Assembly (NCBI GenBank): GCA_031260545.1
Contig: JAIRJQ010000035.1
Location: forward strand, 1 to 7,862
DNA: 7,862 nucleotides
Reading direction: 5' to 3'
From: Methanomassiliicoccaceae archaeon
GTDB taxonomy: Archaea; Thermoplasmatota; Thermoplasmata; Methanomassiliicoccales; Methanomethylophilaceae
Shown here: positions 1-5,775 of the stretch, one piece after another
Numbering within the stretch: the first letter of the stretch is position 1
Layout of the letters: every line of letters begins with the position of its first letter
Position numbers and translations under genes: made by a program
Notes under the pieces: generated by a model
What the model saw: only the letters and a program-made list of their open reading frames with translations
Database searches by the model: none
What the model was told of the DNA's origin: nothing

Positions 1-683
1 CAAAGAACACCCTGTTGGAACGTTTGTACTGCAACGGCAACAATCTCGTCTCATTAGATCTGTCCAAGAACTCCGCGCTTACCGAACTGGAGTGCATAAA
101 TAACGCTCTTACGTCGCTAGACGTGACCGGCTGCCCTCTTGAGCGTCTGTACTGTAACAATAATTTCATGTCCGATGATAAAAAAGTGGCAGGTTTCAAG
201 GGAACGTGGAATGATGAGGACGGCAAATTCAAATTTGACACGCAGTACAAAGGCACACCGCTTAAATTCCTGTCAGATGAGGATTTCATGGTAGTGGAGA
301 CCGACGGCAATATAAAGAGCATAGATGTCTCAACCGGTGTGACGGGAGGGAACGGGCCGTATTCGTACTCTATGTATAATCAAAACGGGACTCCCGAAGG
401 GATCAGTATAGACTCGGATACAGGTGTGATATCCGGTAAATTGGAAAAAGGAGAGCAAGGAGTGATGACCATCGACGTCAGCGCGCTCGATGATGACGGT
501 CTGAGCATAAGCAAGAGCATAAGGATCGCCTACAGCTTACCCGGAGAGCCCGGCAAAAAAAATGACGACAACGGGGACGGAGGGGATAACACCCTGCTGT
601 ACGTTGCGATCGCAGCGATAGCCGCTGTTGCGATAGTTGCCGTTGTGTACGTTCTCTTAAAAAAACGGAAAGCTAAACAATAA
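1..683 (+). CDS. LRR and Ig-like domain surface protein, C-terminal membrane anchor (5' partial)
   Basis: The reading frame is open from the window edge (first whole codon at base 3), so the N-terminus lies upstream; a TTG at 15 could be called as a start but is internal. About 226 residues are visible. The first ~55 form leucine-rich repeats of about 20-21 residues, of the type L-x-x-L-x-C-x-x-N-x-L-x-x-L-D-(L/V), seen twice complete and once partial (LERLYCN ... LTELECINN ... LERLYCN). Near residues 110-180 is a segment resembling the 'putative Ig' family, with the hallmark GISIDSDTGVISG. A hydrophilic Gly/Asp/Asn linker follows, then one Ala/Val/Ile membrane helix (about bases 594-654) and a basic tail, LKKRKAKQ. 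This predicts an extracellular protein anchored at its C-terminus, perhaps for adhesion. The ligand cannot be told from sequence. It ends at TAA and is followed by a hairpin terminator. Confidence 0.85.
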   Translation, partial: KNTLLERLYCNGNNLVSLDLSKNSALTELECINNALTSLDVTGCPLERLYCNNNFMSDDKKVAGFKGTWNDEDGKFKFDTQYKGTPLKFLSDEDFMVVETDGNIKSIDVSTGVTGGNGPYSYSMYNQNGTPEGISIDSDTGVISGKLEKGEQGVMTIDVSALDDDGLSISKSIRIAYSLPGEPGKKNDDNGDGGDNTLLYVAIAAIAAVAIVAVVYVLLKKRKAKQ

Positions 684-686
684 AAA

Positions 687-717
687 GAGAGGGCAACCCC
701 TCTCGCCTTTATTTTTT
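687..717 (+). terminator. Hairpin plus T-tract terminator after LRR protein
   Basis: A perfect 7-bp stem (GAGAGGG at 687-693 with CCCTCTC at 698-704, loop CAAC) lies three bases after the TAA stop and is followed by a T-rich run (708-717). This separates the surface-protein transcript from ramA. A similar hairpin follows the second surface-protein gene at 5152. Confidence 0.75.
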
Positions 718-778
718 AACAATAGCTCAGATCTCATACGGTCACAGTAACGGATCGCGCGGAACAGCTTCGTCAAGA

Positions 779-799
779 ATGATTATATTGTAAAATCAT
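779..799 (+). promoter_or_regulatory. Candidate ramA TATA element inside an inverted repeat
   Basis: TTATATT at 783-789 resembles an archaeal TATA box 34-40 bases before the ramA ATG. It lies within an inverted repeat, ATGATT (779-784) and AATCAT (794-799), separated by 9 bases, which could be an operator. From this box the transcript would start near 811, giving a leader of only about 12 bases, which would include part of the AGAGG ribosome-binding site (811-815). Position and sequence are seen; the function is inferred. Confidence 0.4.
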
Positions 800-822
800 G
801 TTACTCTGAAAGAGGATAAAAA

Positions 823-2448
823 ATGGTATCATACGGAATGGCGCTGGACCTCGGAACAAGCGGCTTCAGGTCCCATCTGATAGATCTCGATAAAGAAGGA
901 AAGATATTGTCCACCGCAGTGACGGTAAGGCATCCCCTGCCGGGTGCGAACATAATGGACCACCTTCACTTCTGGATGACGTCCGGTTCTGTGGTCGGCC
1001 ATAAGATAATAATGAAGACGGTCGACGATCTGATAAAACTTCACGGTTCTGAAAATGTCAGGAACATAAAAAAAATAGCTATCTGCGGAAACCCTATACA
1101 ATTGTCACTGTTCGAGAACATCTAGGTCCGCGACCTTGCATTCGCAGGCGAGAATCGATTAAAGACACTCGGCGTCGTAAGGCCGAGCAGGAAAGCGCAT
1201 ACCAGAAAAGCAGGGGACATAGAGATGTTATCCGTCGATCCGGAAACGGAGATACTGATACCTCCGGCGATAAGGCACGAGAGAGGTGCGGATGCGTTAG
1301 CAATGATAATGCGCTCCGGCATGCTCAATAAAAAGGAGATATGCATGGTCACCGATTACGGGACGAACGCGGAGATGGGATTGTACTATGACGGTGAATT
1401 ATACTCGGGAAGCGCCGCCGCCGGACCGGCAATGGAAGGTCAATCGATAAAGTATGGTGTACTTGCAGCTCCGGGTGCAATATCTGACGTAAACATGGCA
1501 GATGACGGTCTATGGGAAAATCTTGTCCTGAACGATAAGCTCATACCTCTCGTTGCCGCAAAGGTGGATCCCGTTACCGGTAAGGAGATACGATTATTGG
1601 ACTACAAAGCAAAGGGGATAACAGGAACGGGCGTGGTATCATCGATGGCGATGGGCCTGAGATCAGGGATCATCAAATTACCGGATATCGACACTCCGGA
1701 CAAAAGGATACACCTGATGGATGGCGTATGGTTCTCCGAAAAGGATGCGCAGGAAGCGGGAAAGGCAATGGGCGCGATACGCGCAGGCCACAGGACGCTG
1801 GTGCAGGAGGTCGGCATCGATGACGATGACGTTAAGGTGATGTACATGGCCGGCGCCTCCGGGACGTACGTCGATCCGATAAAGGCGCAGATATGCGGCA
1901 TGATCCCGAGACGTTTGGACGAAGTCTACCAATTAGGGAACACGTCACTGATGATGGCGCATGATCTTCTCAAAGATGATAAGACATTGGACAGGATGCA
2001 GGACGTCGCGAACTCAATATCGTCGAACCACATAATGTTCGCCGGCAACAAGACATTCGAGGACATGTACATTTTGGAACTTGCGTACTGGACGGAAGGC
2101 ATGTCAATGGAGATGTACAATGATATGATCCAGATGCACGGGATCGCCATGCTGCCGGAGATAAAAGTGCCGTCAAAGGTCGTAAGGGTAGTGAAGAGCG
2201 ACATCCCTGAGATAGGAAGAGGATTCTACTCGCTTGAAGAAGTGGGAATGAAGATGTACGGAAATTTCAAGGGATGCACCGGATGTAAAAAATGCGAGAA
2301 GGGATGTCCCGAGAAAGCGCTGACGGTAAGCAAGGACAAAGGCATCTCAATAAGGTCGGACCTTTGTCTAGGGACCGCATGCAAGGCATGCGAGATGAAC
2401 TGTCCAGAAAAAGTGTTCAAATTCGTATCACTCGAGGTACGCATCTGA
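823..2448 (+). CDS. ramA: Methylamine methyltransferase corrinoid protein reductive activase RamA, with in-frame UAG (pyrrolysine)
   Basis: RamA is a cytoplasmic iron-sulfur ATPase that reduces inactive Co(II) in the corrinoid proteins of mono-, di- and trimethylamine methyltransferases to Co(I), allowing methyl transfer to coenzyme M. With TAG at codon 101 read through, the product is 541 residues, about the usual RamA size (~60 kDa). The N-terminus has an ASKHA-like phosphate motif (ALDLGTSG, residues 7-14) and CGNPIQLSLF just before the TAG. Further on come DYGTN (178-182), GPAMEGQSIKYGV and AGASGTYVDP (343-352). The C-terminus has two [4Fe-4S] motifs: C485-x2-C-x2-C-x3-C495-P and C515-x4-C-x2-C-x3-C527-P. 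AGAGG at 811-815 sits 7 bases before the ATG. A standard-code reading would give a 100-residue stub and a separate ORF from ATG 1225, but the bases between (VRDLAFAGEN...) encode RamA-like sequence in the same frame. One gene with pyrrolysine is therefore the best reading; a recent nonsense mutation is the alternative. Confidence 0.92.
1123..1125 (+). other. In-frame amber codon, probable pyrrolysine residue 101 of RamA
   Basis: The TAG lies between ...LFENI and VRDLAFAG..., with the same frame open for 100 codons before it and 440 sense codons after it. From memory of RamA homologues this position is usually acidic, so the codon could have arisen from GAG by one change; this needs an alignment. 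No visible gene in the window uses TAG as its stop. Decoding would require tRNA-Pyl and PylS, which lie outside the window. Confidence 0.8.
1168..1187 (+). other. Stem-loop 43 bases downstream of the ramA UAG
   Basis: CTCGGC (1168-1173) pairs perfectly with GCCGAG (1182-1187) around an 8-base loop, inside the coding sequence (TLGVVRPS). Stem-loops after UAG have been proposed to help pyrrolysine insertion in some methyltransferase mRNAs, though they are not strictly required. The stem is seen; a role in readthrough is speculation. Confidence 0.3.
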
Positions 2449-2486
2449 CCTTTTTATTTTCCGAAAGGCCGGCATTTTATTGCCGG
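2449..2486 (+). terminator. Possible ramA terminator region
   Basis: A T-rich run (CCTTTTTATTTT, about 2449-2460) begins right after the ramA TGA, which is enough for many archaeal terminators. It is followed by a perfect 6-bp hairpin, CCGGCA (2469-2474) with TGCCGG (2481-2486) and loop TTTTAT. The hairpin has no T-tract after it, so it may instead stabilise the transcript end. Confidence 0.45.
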
Positions 2487-2567
2487 ATCCCCATCGGTCA
2501 ATGAAATATTCAAGCAGGGTCATCGGACGGTCTAGCAATTCATAATGGAAAACAGCGGCACGATACA

Positions 2568-2580
2568 AAAACTATATCAA
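2568..2580 (+). promoter_or_regulatory. TATA box for DUF169 gene, probably leaderless
   Basis: AAACTATATCAA centres near 2575, about 27 bases upstream of 2602, so transcription should begin within a few bases of the ATG at 2604. There is no purine-rich ribosome-binding site before that ATG (GTTACATAATTC), which agrees with a leaderless mRNA. Confidence 0.5.
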
Positions 2581-2603
2581 ATCCTAACAGCGTTACATAA
2601 TTC

Positions 2604-3317
2604 ATGACATCAATTGCCAAAGAGAACGAAGAAGCGTCAAAGGCGTTCAAAGAGATACTAGGGTTAAGATCTGAGCCGGTGGCCGTGAAATTGGTGAGGG
2701 AGAACGAAGAATTCCCTTCAGGTTATCCGATACCCGAAAAGCAGCTGAGCTACTGTCAATCCGTCATGCAGGCGCGTCACGGTTCAAAGTTCATGATGCC
2801 GCTGGATTCGCACATGTGCAACGTGGGAGCATCATTCATAGGTATGATGCCCGTTCCGGCCAAGGTCGCAACGGGAGAGTTCCATTTCACTCAGGGATTG
2901 CACAACAGCGTTGAAGCGGTGAAGCAGATGATAGACGAGGCTGCAATAATCGAGTTCAAAACGAAAGGAACGGTCGTGTGCCCATTGAAGGATGCGAACT
3001 TTGAACCCGATGTCGTCGTCTTCGTCGACATACCGGAGCGCATCTACTGGTTCGAGCCGCTGTATTCGGCGGAAAAAGGAGGACGCGTGACATATACGAC
3101 GGCACCGTTCCAGGCCGCCTGCGTGGACGTTACCGCAACTCCGGTAAAAACAGGAAGGCCGAACATATCCGTCGGCTGTTTGGGATGCAGGAAGAAGACC
3201 GATCTTCAGCCCGATGAGCTTGTGATCGGCGTTCCCGGAAAGCTGATCCCGAACATGGTAAGAACGCTGCAGAGATACAGAACGGAAGTCATGCCGAAGG
3301 CGAACAGAACAGGGTGA
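2604..3317 (+). CDS. DUF169 family protein
   Basis: The 237-residue product matches the DUF169 family (COG2043), which is widespread in methanogens and anaerobes; I know of no established biochemical function. Visible features are an N-terminal helix, the stretch LRSEPVAVKL (21-30), and six cysteines: C51 (SYCQSVMQARHG), C72 (DSHMCNVGAS), C126 (GTVVCPLKD), C173, and the pair C192/C195 in GCLGCRKKTD, a family signature. The conserved Cys/His content suggests metal or redox cofactor binding, but that is inference. No membrane segment or signal peptide is seen, so it should be cytoplasmic. The gene follows ramA by 155 bases with its own TATA box and no ribosome-binding site, so it is probably transcribed separately as a leaderless mRNA. 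Adjacency to ramA allows a link with corrinoid or methylamine metabolism but does not prove one. It ends at TGA. Confidence 0.88.
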   Translation: MTSIAKENEEASKAFKEILGLRSEPVAVKLVRENEEFPSGYPIPEKQLSYCQSVMQARHGSKFMMPLDSHMCNVGASFIGMMPVPAKVATGEFHFTQGLHNSVEAVKQMIDEAAIIEFKTKGTVVCPLKDANFEPDVVVFVDIPERIYWFEPLYSAEKGGRVTYTTAPFQAACVDVTATPVKTGRPNISVGCLGCRKKTDLQPDELVIGVPGKLIPNMVRTLQRYRTEVMPKANRTG

Positions 3318-3331
3318 CCCGCACCCATTCC

Positions 3332-3412
3332 TTTTTCATCCTTTCTTTTTCTTCACCCGGCCCTCCTTTTATTTGTGGTCCATTATTTTTTGTCTTTTTA
3401 TTTATTTTTTTT
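3332..3412 (+). terminator. Array of T-tracts after DUF169 gene
   Basis: Repeated T-runs (3332-3336, 3346-3350, 3386-3391, 3395-3399 and 3405-3412) lie in a pyrimidine-rich stretch starting about 15 bases after the stop codon. Archaeal RNA polymerase terminates on such tracts without a hairpin, and a series of them is typical of strong termination. Confidence 0.6.
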
Positions 3413-3461
3413 GCGCGCGCATGATATCTAATATTGCTCGTTTTAACCTGATCCGCGCGCG
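3413..3461 (+). repeat. GC-alternating inverted repeat
   Basis: GCGCGCGC at 3413-3420 and CGCGCGCG at 3454-3461 can pair over 7 bases around an AT-rich interval of 34 bases. The first copy lies within the 10-base palindrome TGCGCGCGCA (3412-3421). These runs stand out sharply against the AT-rich spacer. No function is assigned. Confidence 0.5.
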
Positions 3462-3479
3462 TCAGACGTTGCGTCAGAC
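3459..3479 (+). repeat. 9-bp tandem direct repeat GCGTCAGAC
   Basis: GCGTCAGAC occurs at 3459-3467 and again at 3471-3479, with GTT between (12-base period). A partial relative, TGTCAGGTCA, is at 3501-3510. With a period near one helical turn it could be a protein-binding site, but it may be chance. Confidence 0.4.
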
Positions 3480-3486
3480 ATATGAC

Positions 3487-3525
3487 CATGTTTTTTTCGC
3501 TGTCAGGTCAAAAAACATGTTTTTT
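3487..3525 (+). other. 10-bp hairpin followed by T-tract in the spacer
   Basis: CATGTTTTTT (3487-3496) is the reverse complement of AAAAAACATG (3510-3519), with a 13-base loop, and six Ts follow at once (3520-3525). This resembles an intrinsic terminator of a short transcript. The 3' arm plus T-run also forms the 16-base palindrome AAAAAACATGTTTTTT (3510-3525). An alternative pairing of TGACC (3483-3487) with GGTCA (3506-3510) exists. It could close a small non-coding RNA or back up the upstream terminators. Confidence 0.4.
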
Positions 3526-3541
3526 CATCTATTTACAGATC

Positions 3542-3560
3542 GATCCGGCACATCCGGATC
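3542..3560 (+). other. 7-bp perfect hairpin GATCCGG/CCGGATC
   Basis: GATCCGG (3542-3548) and CCGGATC (3554-3560) flank the loop CACAT. It sits upstream of the TATA-like sequences that precede the surface-protein gene and is not followed by a T-tract, so an operator or RNA structure is possible. The rest of the gene-free stretch 3318-3639 holds only the T-tracts, repeats and promoter elements listed separately; I see no tRNA or other known RNA gene in it. Confidence 0.35.
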
Positions 3561-3605
3561 ATAATAAAAAGTTCAAAATTGCATAGTATATCATATGTAA
3601 CTTGG

Positions 3606-3613
3606 TTTAAAAT
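3606..3613 (+). promoter_or_regulatory. TATA-like box upstream of the short ORF and InlB-repeat gene
   Basis: TTTAAAAT centred near 3609 would place the transcription start around 3635-3638, just before the ATG at 3640. A second candidate, GTATATC (3586-3592), would start near 3614. The first choice predicts a nearly leaderless short ORF, followed by the surface-protein gene on the same mRNA. Confidence 0.4.
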
Positions 3614-3639
3614 AGCTACGTTTTGGTTAAATACAGCAT

Positions 3640-3753
3640 ATGTATTCTAATAGAAGGGGAAAAAACCCCGATGAGCTAAGGGATGCACATCTGGAGTATA
3701 ATGCAGCTTCTATACACGGAACGTTAGCATTAGTAAAAGAAAGTATAATATAG
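3640..3753 (+). CDS. Short ORF ending in TAG, in frame with the downstream surface-protein gene
   Basis: ATG 3640 opens 37 codons (MYSNRRGKNP..., ending ...ALVKESII) and reaches TAG at 3751-3753. After that the same frame continues GAA GGG ATG straight into the surface-protein gene at 3760, and an in-frame TAA at 3628 closes it upstream. If the TAG is read as pyrrolysine, the product would be a 499-residue protein with pyrrolysine at position 38 and a charged N-terminal extension before the membrane helix. The codons are rich in purines at position one, as real genes are, but are more AT-rich at position three than the downstream gene. No ribosome-binding site is seen; a TATA-like box 27-34 bases upstream would make it leaderless. 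It contains GGGGAAAAAACCCC (3656-3669), a short hairpin. I do not recognise the peptide. Alternatives are a leader peptide or non-coding 5' leader. Confidence 0.3.
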   Translation: MYSNRRGKNPDELRDAHLEYNAASIHGTLALVKESII

Positions 3754-3759
3754 GAAGGG

Positions 3760-5139
3760 ATGGACAACATGAGTCTTAAGACAACACTGAGCAGGATAAG
3801 CCCGAAAGGGATGGATCCAAAGATCTTGGTTGTCATCGTAGCCGCGATCGCAGTTGTTGCGATAGCCACGGTGGCCTTACTGAGTTCCAACAATTCATCT
3901 GCTAATGAGTACAATGTATCATTCCCCGCTGAACAAGTGGGATATGAGATCGTTTATGATGAAGAACCGGACGCACTGAAGACCGGAGAGATTTTCACAT
4001 TCACAATAACTGTTGATTACAGCTACGACCCGTCGTCGCTGGTCGTTTACAAGAACGGCGAAATATTGTTACCCGTTGATGGAATATATTCTGTGACGAT
4101 AGAGTCATCGAACATTAAGATAACCGTATCCGTTTCCGGATACAGCGTCGTGTACAGCGCCAACGGCGGCTCAGGCGACGTGGCAGCATTAAAGGTACAG
4201 AGACTTGTCGGAAATCCATTCATCGTGGCATCCGCTGCGGGGCTTATAGCACCCTTCGGCATGGAGTTCAAGGAATGGAACACACATGCATACGGTCTCG
4301 TAGGCACCGCATATTTACCCGATAACGAAGTAAAGATGCCCAAGGGCGGTTTGACACTGTACGCTCAGTGGACGGCCAAATCCTACCCAGTAGTATACGA
4401 CACTAACGGAGGCATAGGAGAGGTCGCCGCAATAGCCGTAGATTACGGAGCGACCTTCAAGGTGGCATCCGCCGATGACCTGCTGTTCCCCGGCTATCTG
4501 TTCAATGCATGGAACACAAAGGCTGACGGATCAGGCGACTCATATGCTGTCGGTTCCGACGTTAAGTTGATCACCGAAGGCATGACACTGTATGCACAAT
4601 GGGCATACGACCCGGAGCAGTGGGTCCTCGTAACGTTCTATAAGATCGTTGATGAGGAAGACGCCATCATATACAGCGCTGATTTCCTCAAGGGATACGT
4701 ATTATCAAGCGAATGGAACAAGACAAGCGTAGTGCCTGTCGAGAACTCCGACCCGCTCTTCATGGACGTATGGTACACCACAGCGGACCGTGACGTCGAG
4801 TGGGACATGTTCCAGGCGATCGGCGATAATGAATTCGAACTGTATCTCACGGTAGAGAGCCAGGTCGAGAGATACCTCGCTGACAAGTACATACCGAAGC
4901 CCGTATCGGCGGAAGTGAAAGCGGCCATCCTTACAGTTAGCGTGGCCATCGAGGGATACGAAGGCGAACTTGCGTTGTTCGGACACATGTCCGTTGTATA
5001 CAACGATGAGACGGGAGAGATCACGATGACCCCGAATGGCATCTCGATGATCGAGATCGGAATAGGCTACTTTGTCTACGATGACGATCTGACCAGCGTG
5101 ACATTCATACCCAAAGTGATCGCGGCCGAAGAGGAATAA
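3760..5139 (+). CDS. Membrane-anchored surface protein with two InlB B-repeats
   Basis: The 459-residue product starts with a basic segment and one strongly hydrophobic helix (about residues 22-42), which fits a signal anchor or uncleaved signal peptide and places the rest outside the cell. Residues ~45-127 are beta-rich and unassigned. Two InlB B-repeats (Listeria-Bacteroides type, Flg_new-like) follow at about 128-204 and 209-281: each opens with VVY-x-x-(N/T)GG, has an internal EWNT or AWNT, and ends in TLYAQW. The C-terminal ~178 residues (WVLVTFYK ... IAAEEE) are acidic and unrecognised. These repeats occur in bacterial adhesins and in surface proteins of gut methanogens, so a host or cell contact role is inferred. 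ATG 3760 lies directly after GGAAGGG, whereas ATG 3769 (MSLKTT...) has more normal spacing and may be the true start. A possible upstream in-frame extension through TAG is listed separately. It ends at TAA with a strong terminator. Confidence 0.83.
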   Translation: MDNMSLKTTLSRISPKGMDPKILVVIVAAIAVVAIATVALLSSNNSSANEYNVSFPAEQVGYEIVYDEEPDALKTGEIFTFTITVDYSYDPSSLVVYKNGEILLPVDGIYSVTIESSNIKITVSVSGYSVVYSANGGSGDVAALKVQRLVGNPFIVASAAGLIAPFGMEFKEWNTHAYGLVGTAYLPDNEVKMPKGGLTLYAQWTAKSYPVVYDTNGGIGEVAAIAVDYGATFKVASADDLLFPGYLFNAWNTKADGSGDSYAVGSDVKLITEGMTLYAQWAYDPEQWVLVTFYKIVDEEDAIIYSADFLKGYVLSSEWNKTSVVPVENSDPLFMDVWYTTADRDVEWDMFQAIGDNEFELYLTVESQVERYLADKYIPKPVSAEVKAAILTVSVAIEGYEGELALFGHMSVVYNDETGEITMTPNGISMIEIGIGYFVYDDDLTSVTFIPKVIAAEEE

Positions 5140-5151
5140 AAACAATAAACA

Positions 5152-5185
5152 GGGAGGAGGCAACTCCTCCCCTAACCCAATTTTT
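5152..5185 (+). terminator. Hairpin plus T-tract terminator after InlB-repeat gene
   Basis: GGGAGGAG (5152-5159) pairs perfectly with CTCCTCCC (5164-5171) around a GCAA tetraloop of the stable GNRA type, and a TTTTT run follows at 5181-5185. It lies 12 bases after the stop codon and resembles the terminator of the other surface-protein gene at 687. Confidence 0.78.
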
Positions 5186-5211
5186 AATAATATGCAGATC
5201 TTCTTTATTAT

Positions 5212-5256
5212 TATATAATATAACATTCATTGTTTTGTTTTCAGTCATTTTATATC
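5212..5256 (+). promoter_or_regulatory. Promoter region of the Lrp-ycaO operon
   Basis: Two TATA-like boxes are present: TATATAATA (5212-5220), predicting a start near 5242 and a ~45-base leader, and TTTATATCC (5248-5256), predicting a start near 5279 and a ~10-base leader. The surrounding run (5205-5223) is almost entirely A and T and nearly palindromic. An Lrp-type protein often represses its own gene, so this is a plausible binding area, though no specific operator is evident. Confidence 0.4.
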
Positions 5257-5287
5257 CATTGAACACTTTTACGAAGAGAGTGATGCA

Positions 5288-5770
5288 ATGAGCGAAGAGA
5301 TGGATTCCAAAGATGTCGATATTCTTGAGATGTTAAGAAAGGACTCAAGGAGATCAATGGGGCAGATAGGCGAATCCCTGGGAATATCAAAAGCGACGGT
5401 AAGCAGAAGGATAGCGAAACTCGAAGATGAGAATATAATAACAAATTATTCCCTCGAGATAGATTCATCCAAGCTCAACGTGGTCAGGTCTTTGCTCTCA
5501 ATGCAGGTGAAAGGTTCGTCGGTGTCTCTGGTAATAGAGGACCTGAGCAAATTCAAGGAAGTCAGGCATATCTACAAAGCGTTCGGGGATCATCATTTAG
5601 TGTGCGAAGTGTATACAAAAAGTGTTGAAGATCTTTACGAGATGATACAATCCCGGATATTAAAGAACCAGAGCGTCACGCGTTTGGAAGTGGACATACT
5701 CGTTGAACGTTTGGTCATGGACGAGAACGCAGACCTGAAACTATACAGATCGATAAATCCGATGAAGTGA
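5288..5770 (+). CDS. Lrp/AsnC family transcriptional regulator
   Basis: The 160-residue product has the normal length and two-domain layout of the Lrp/AsnC family. Residues ~5-60 form the winged helix-turn-helix DNA-binding domain (MDSKDVDILEML, then LGISKATVSRRIAKLEDENII as scan and recognition helices). Residues ~66-145 form the RAM/AsnC effector-binding and oligomerisation domain, with VRHIYKAFGDHHLVCEV in the position of the family's V-x-G-x-x-D-x-x-x-x-V signature. The ligand cannot be predicted. GAGAGTGAT at 5276-5284 resembles a Shine-Dalgarno site close to the ATG at 5288. Its TGA stop overlaps a possible GTG start of ycaO and is part of that gene's likely ribosome-binding sequence, so the two are probably co-transcribed and translationally coupled. 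Its place before ycaO and mcr suggests control of Mcr maturation or expression, which is inference. Confidence 0.92.
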   Translation: MSEEMDSKDVDILEMLRKDSRRSMGQIGESLGISKATVSRRIAKLEDENIITNYSLEIDSSKLNVVRSLLSMQVKGSSVSLVIEDLSKFKEVRHIYKAFGDHHLVCEVYTKSVEDLYEMIQSRILKNQSVTRLEVDILVERLVMDENADLKLYRSINPMK

Positions 5771-5775
5771 TCCAT

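Noticed and set aside
1225..2448. Separate gene starting at ATG 1225
   Set aside because: The frame continues upstream through conserved RamA sequence to ATG 823, interrupted only by TAG; a separate protein would lack the N-terminal part of the ATPase domain.
2501..2545. 14-codon ORF between ramA and the DUF169 gene
   Set aside because: It is too short, without a ribosome-binding site, and lies upstream of the likely transcription start.
3373..3564. 63-codon ORF in the spacer
   Set aside because: It is made of T-tracts and repeats (Phe/Ile/Cys-rich), has a non-ATG start and has no ribosome-binding site.
3318..3639. CRISPR array, tRNA or mobile-element end in the spacer
   Set aside because: There is no regularly spaced long repeat, no tRNA T-loop sequence, no transposase and no terminal inverted repeats with target duplications.
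3627..3914. 95-codon minus-strand ORF over the start of the InlB-repeat gene
   Set aside because: Its hydrophobic stretch is the mirror of the membrane-helix codons on the + strand; no homology is recognised.
4705..5226. 173-codon ORF on the minus strand
   Set aside because: It lies opposite the InlB-repeat gene and starts within the AT-rich lrp promoter; no domain is recognisable.
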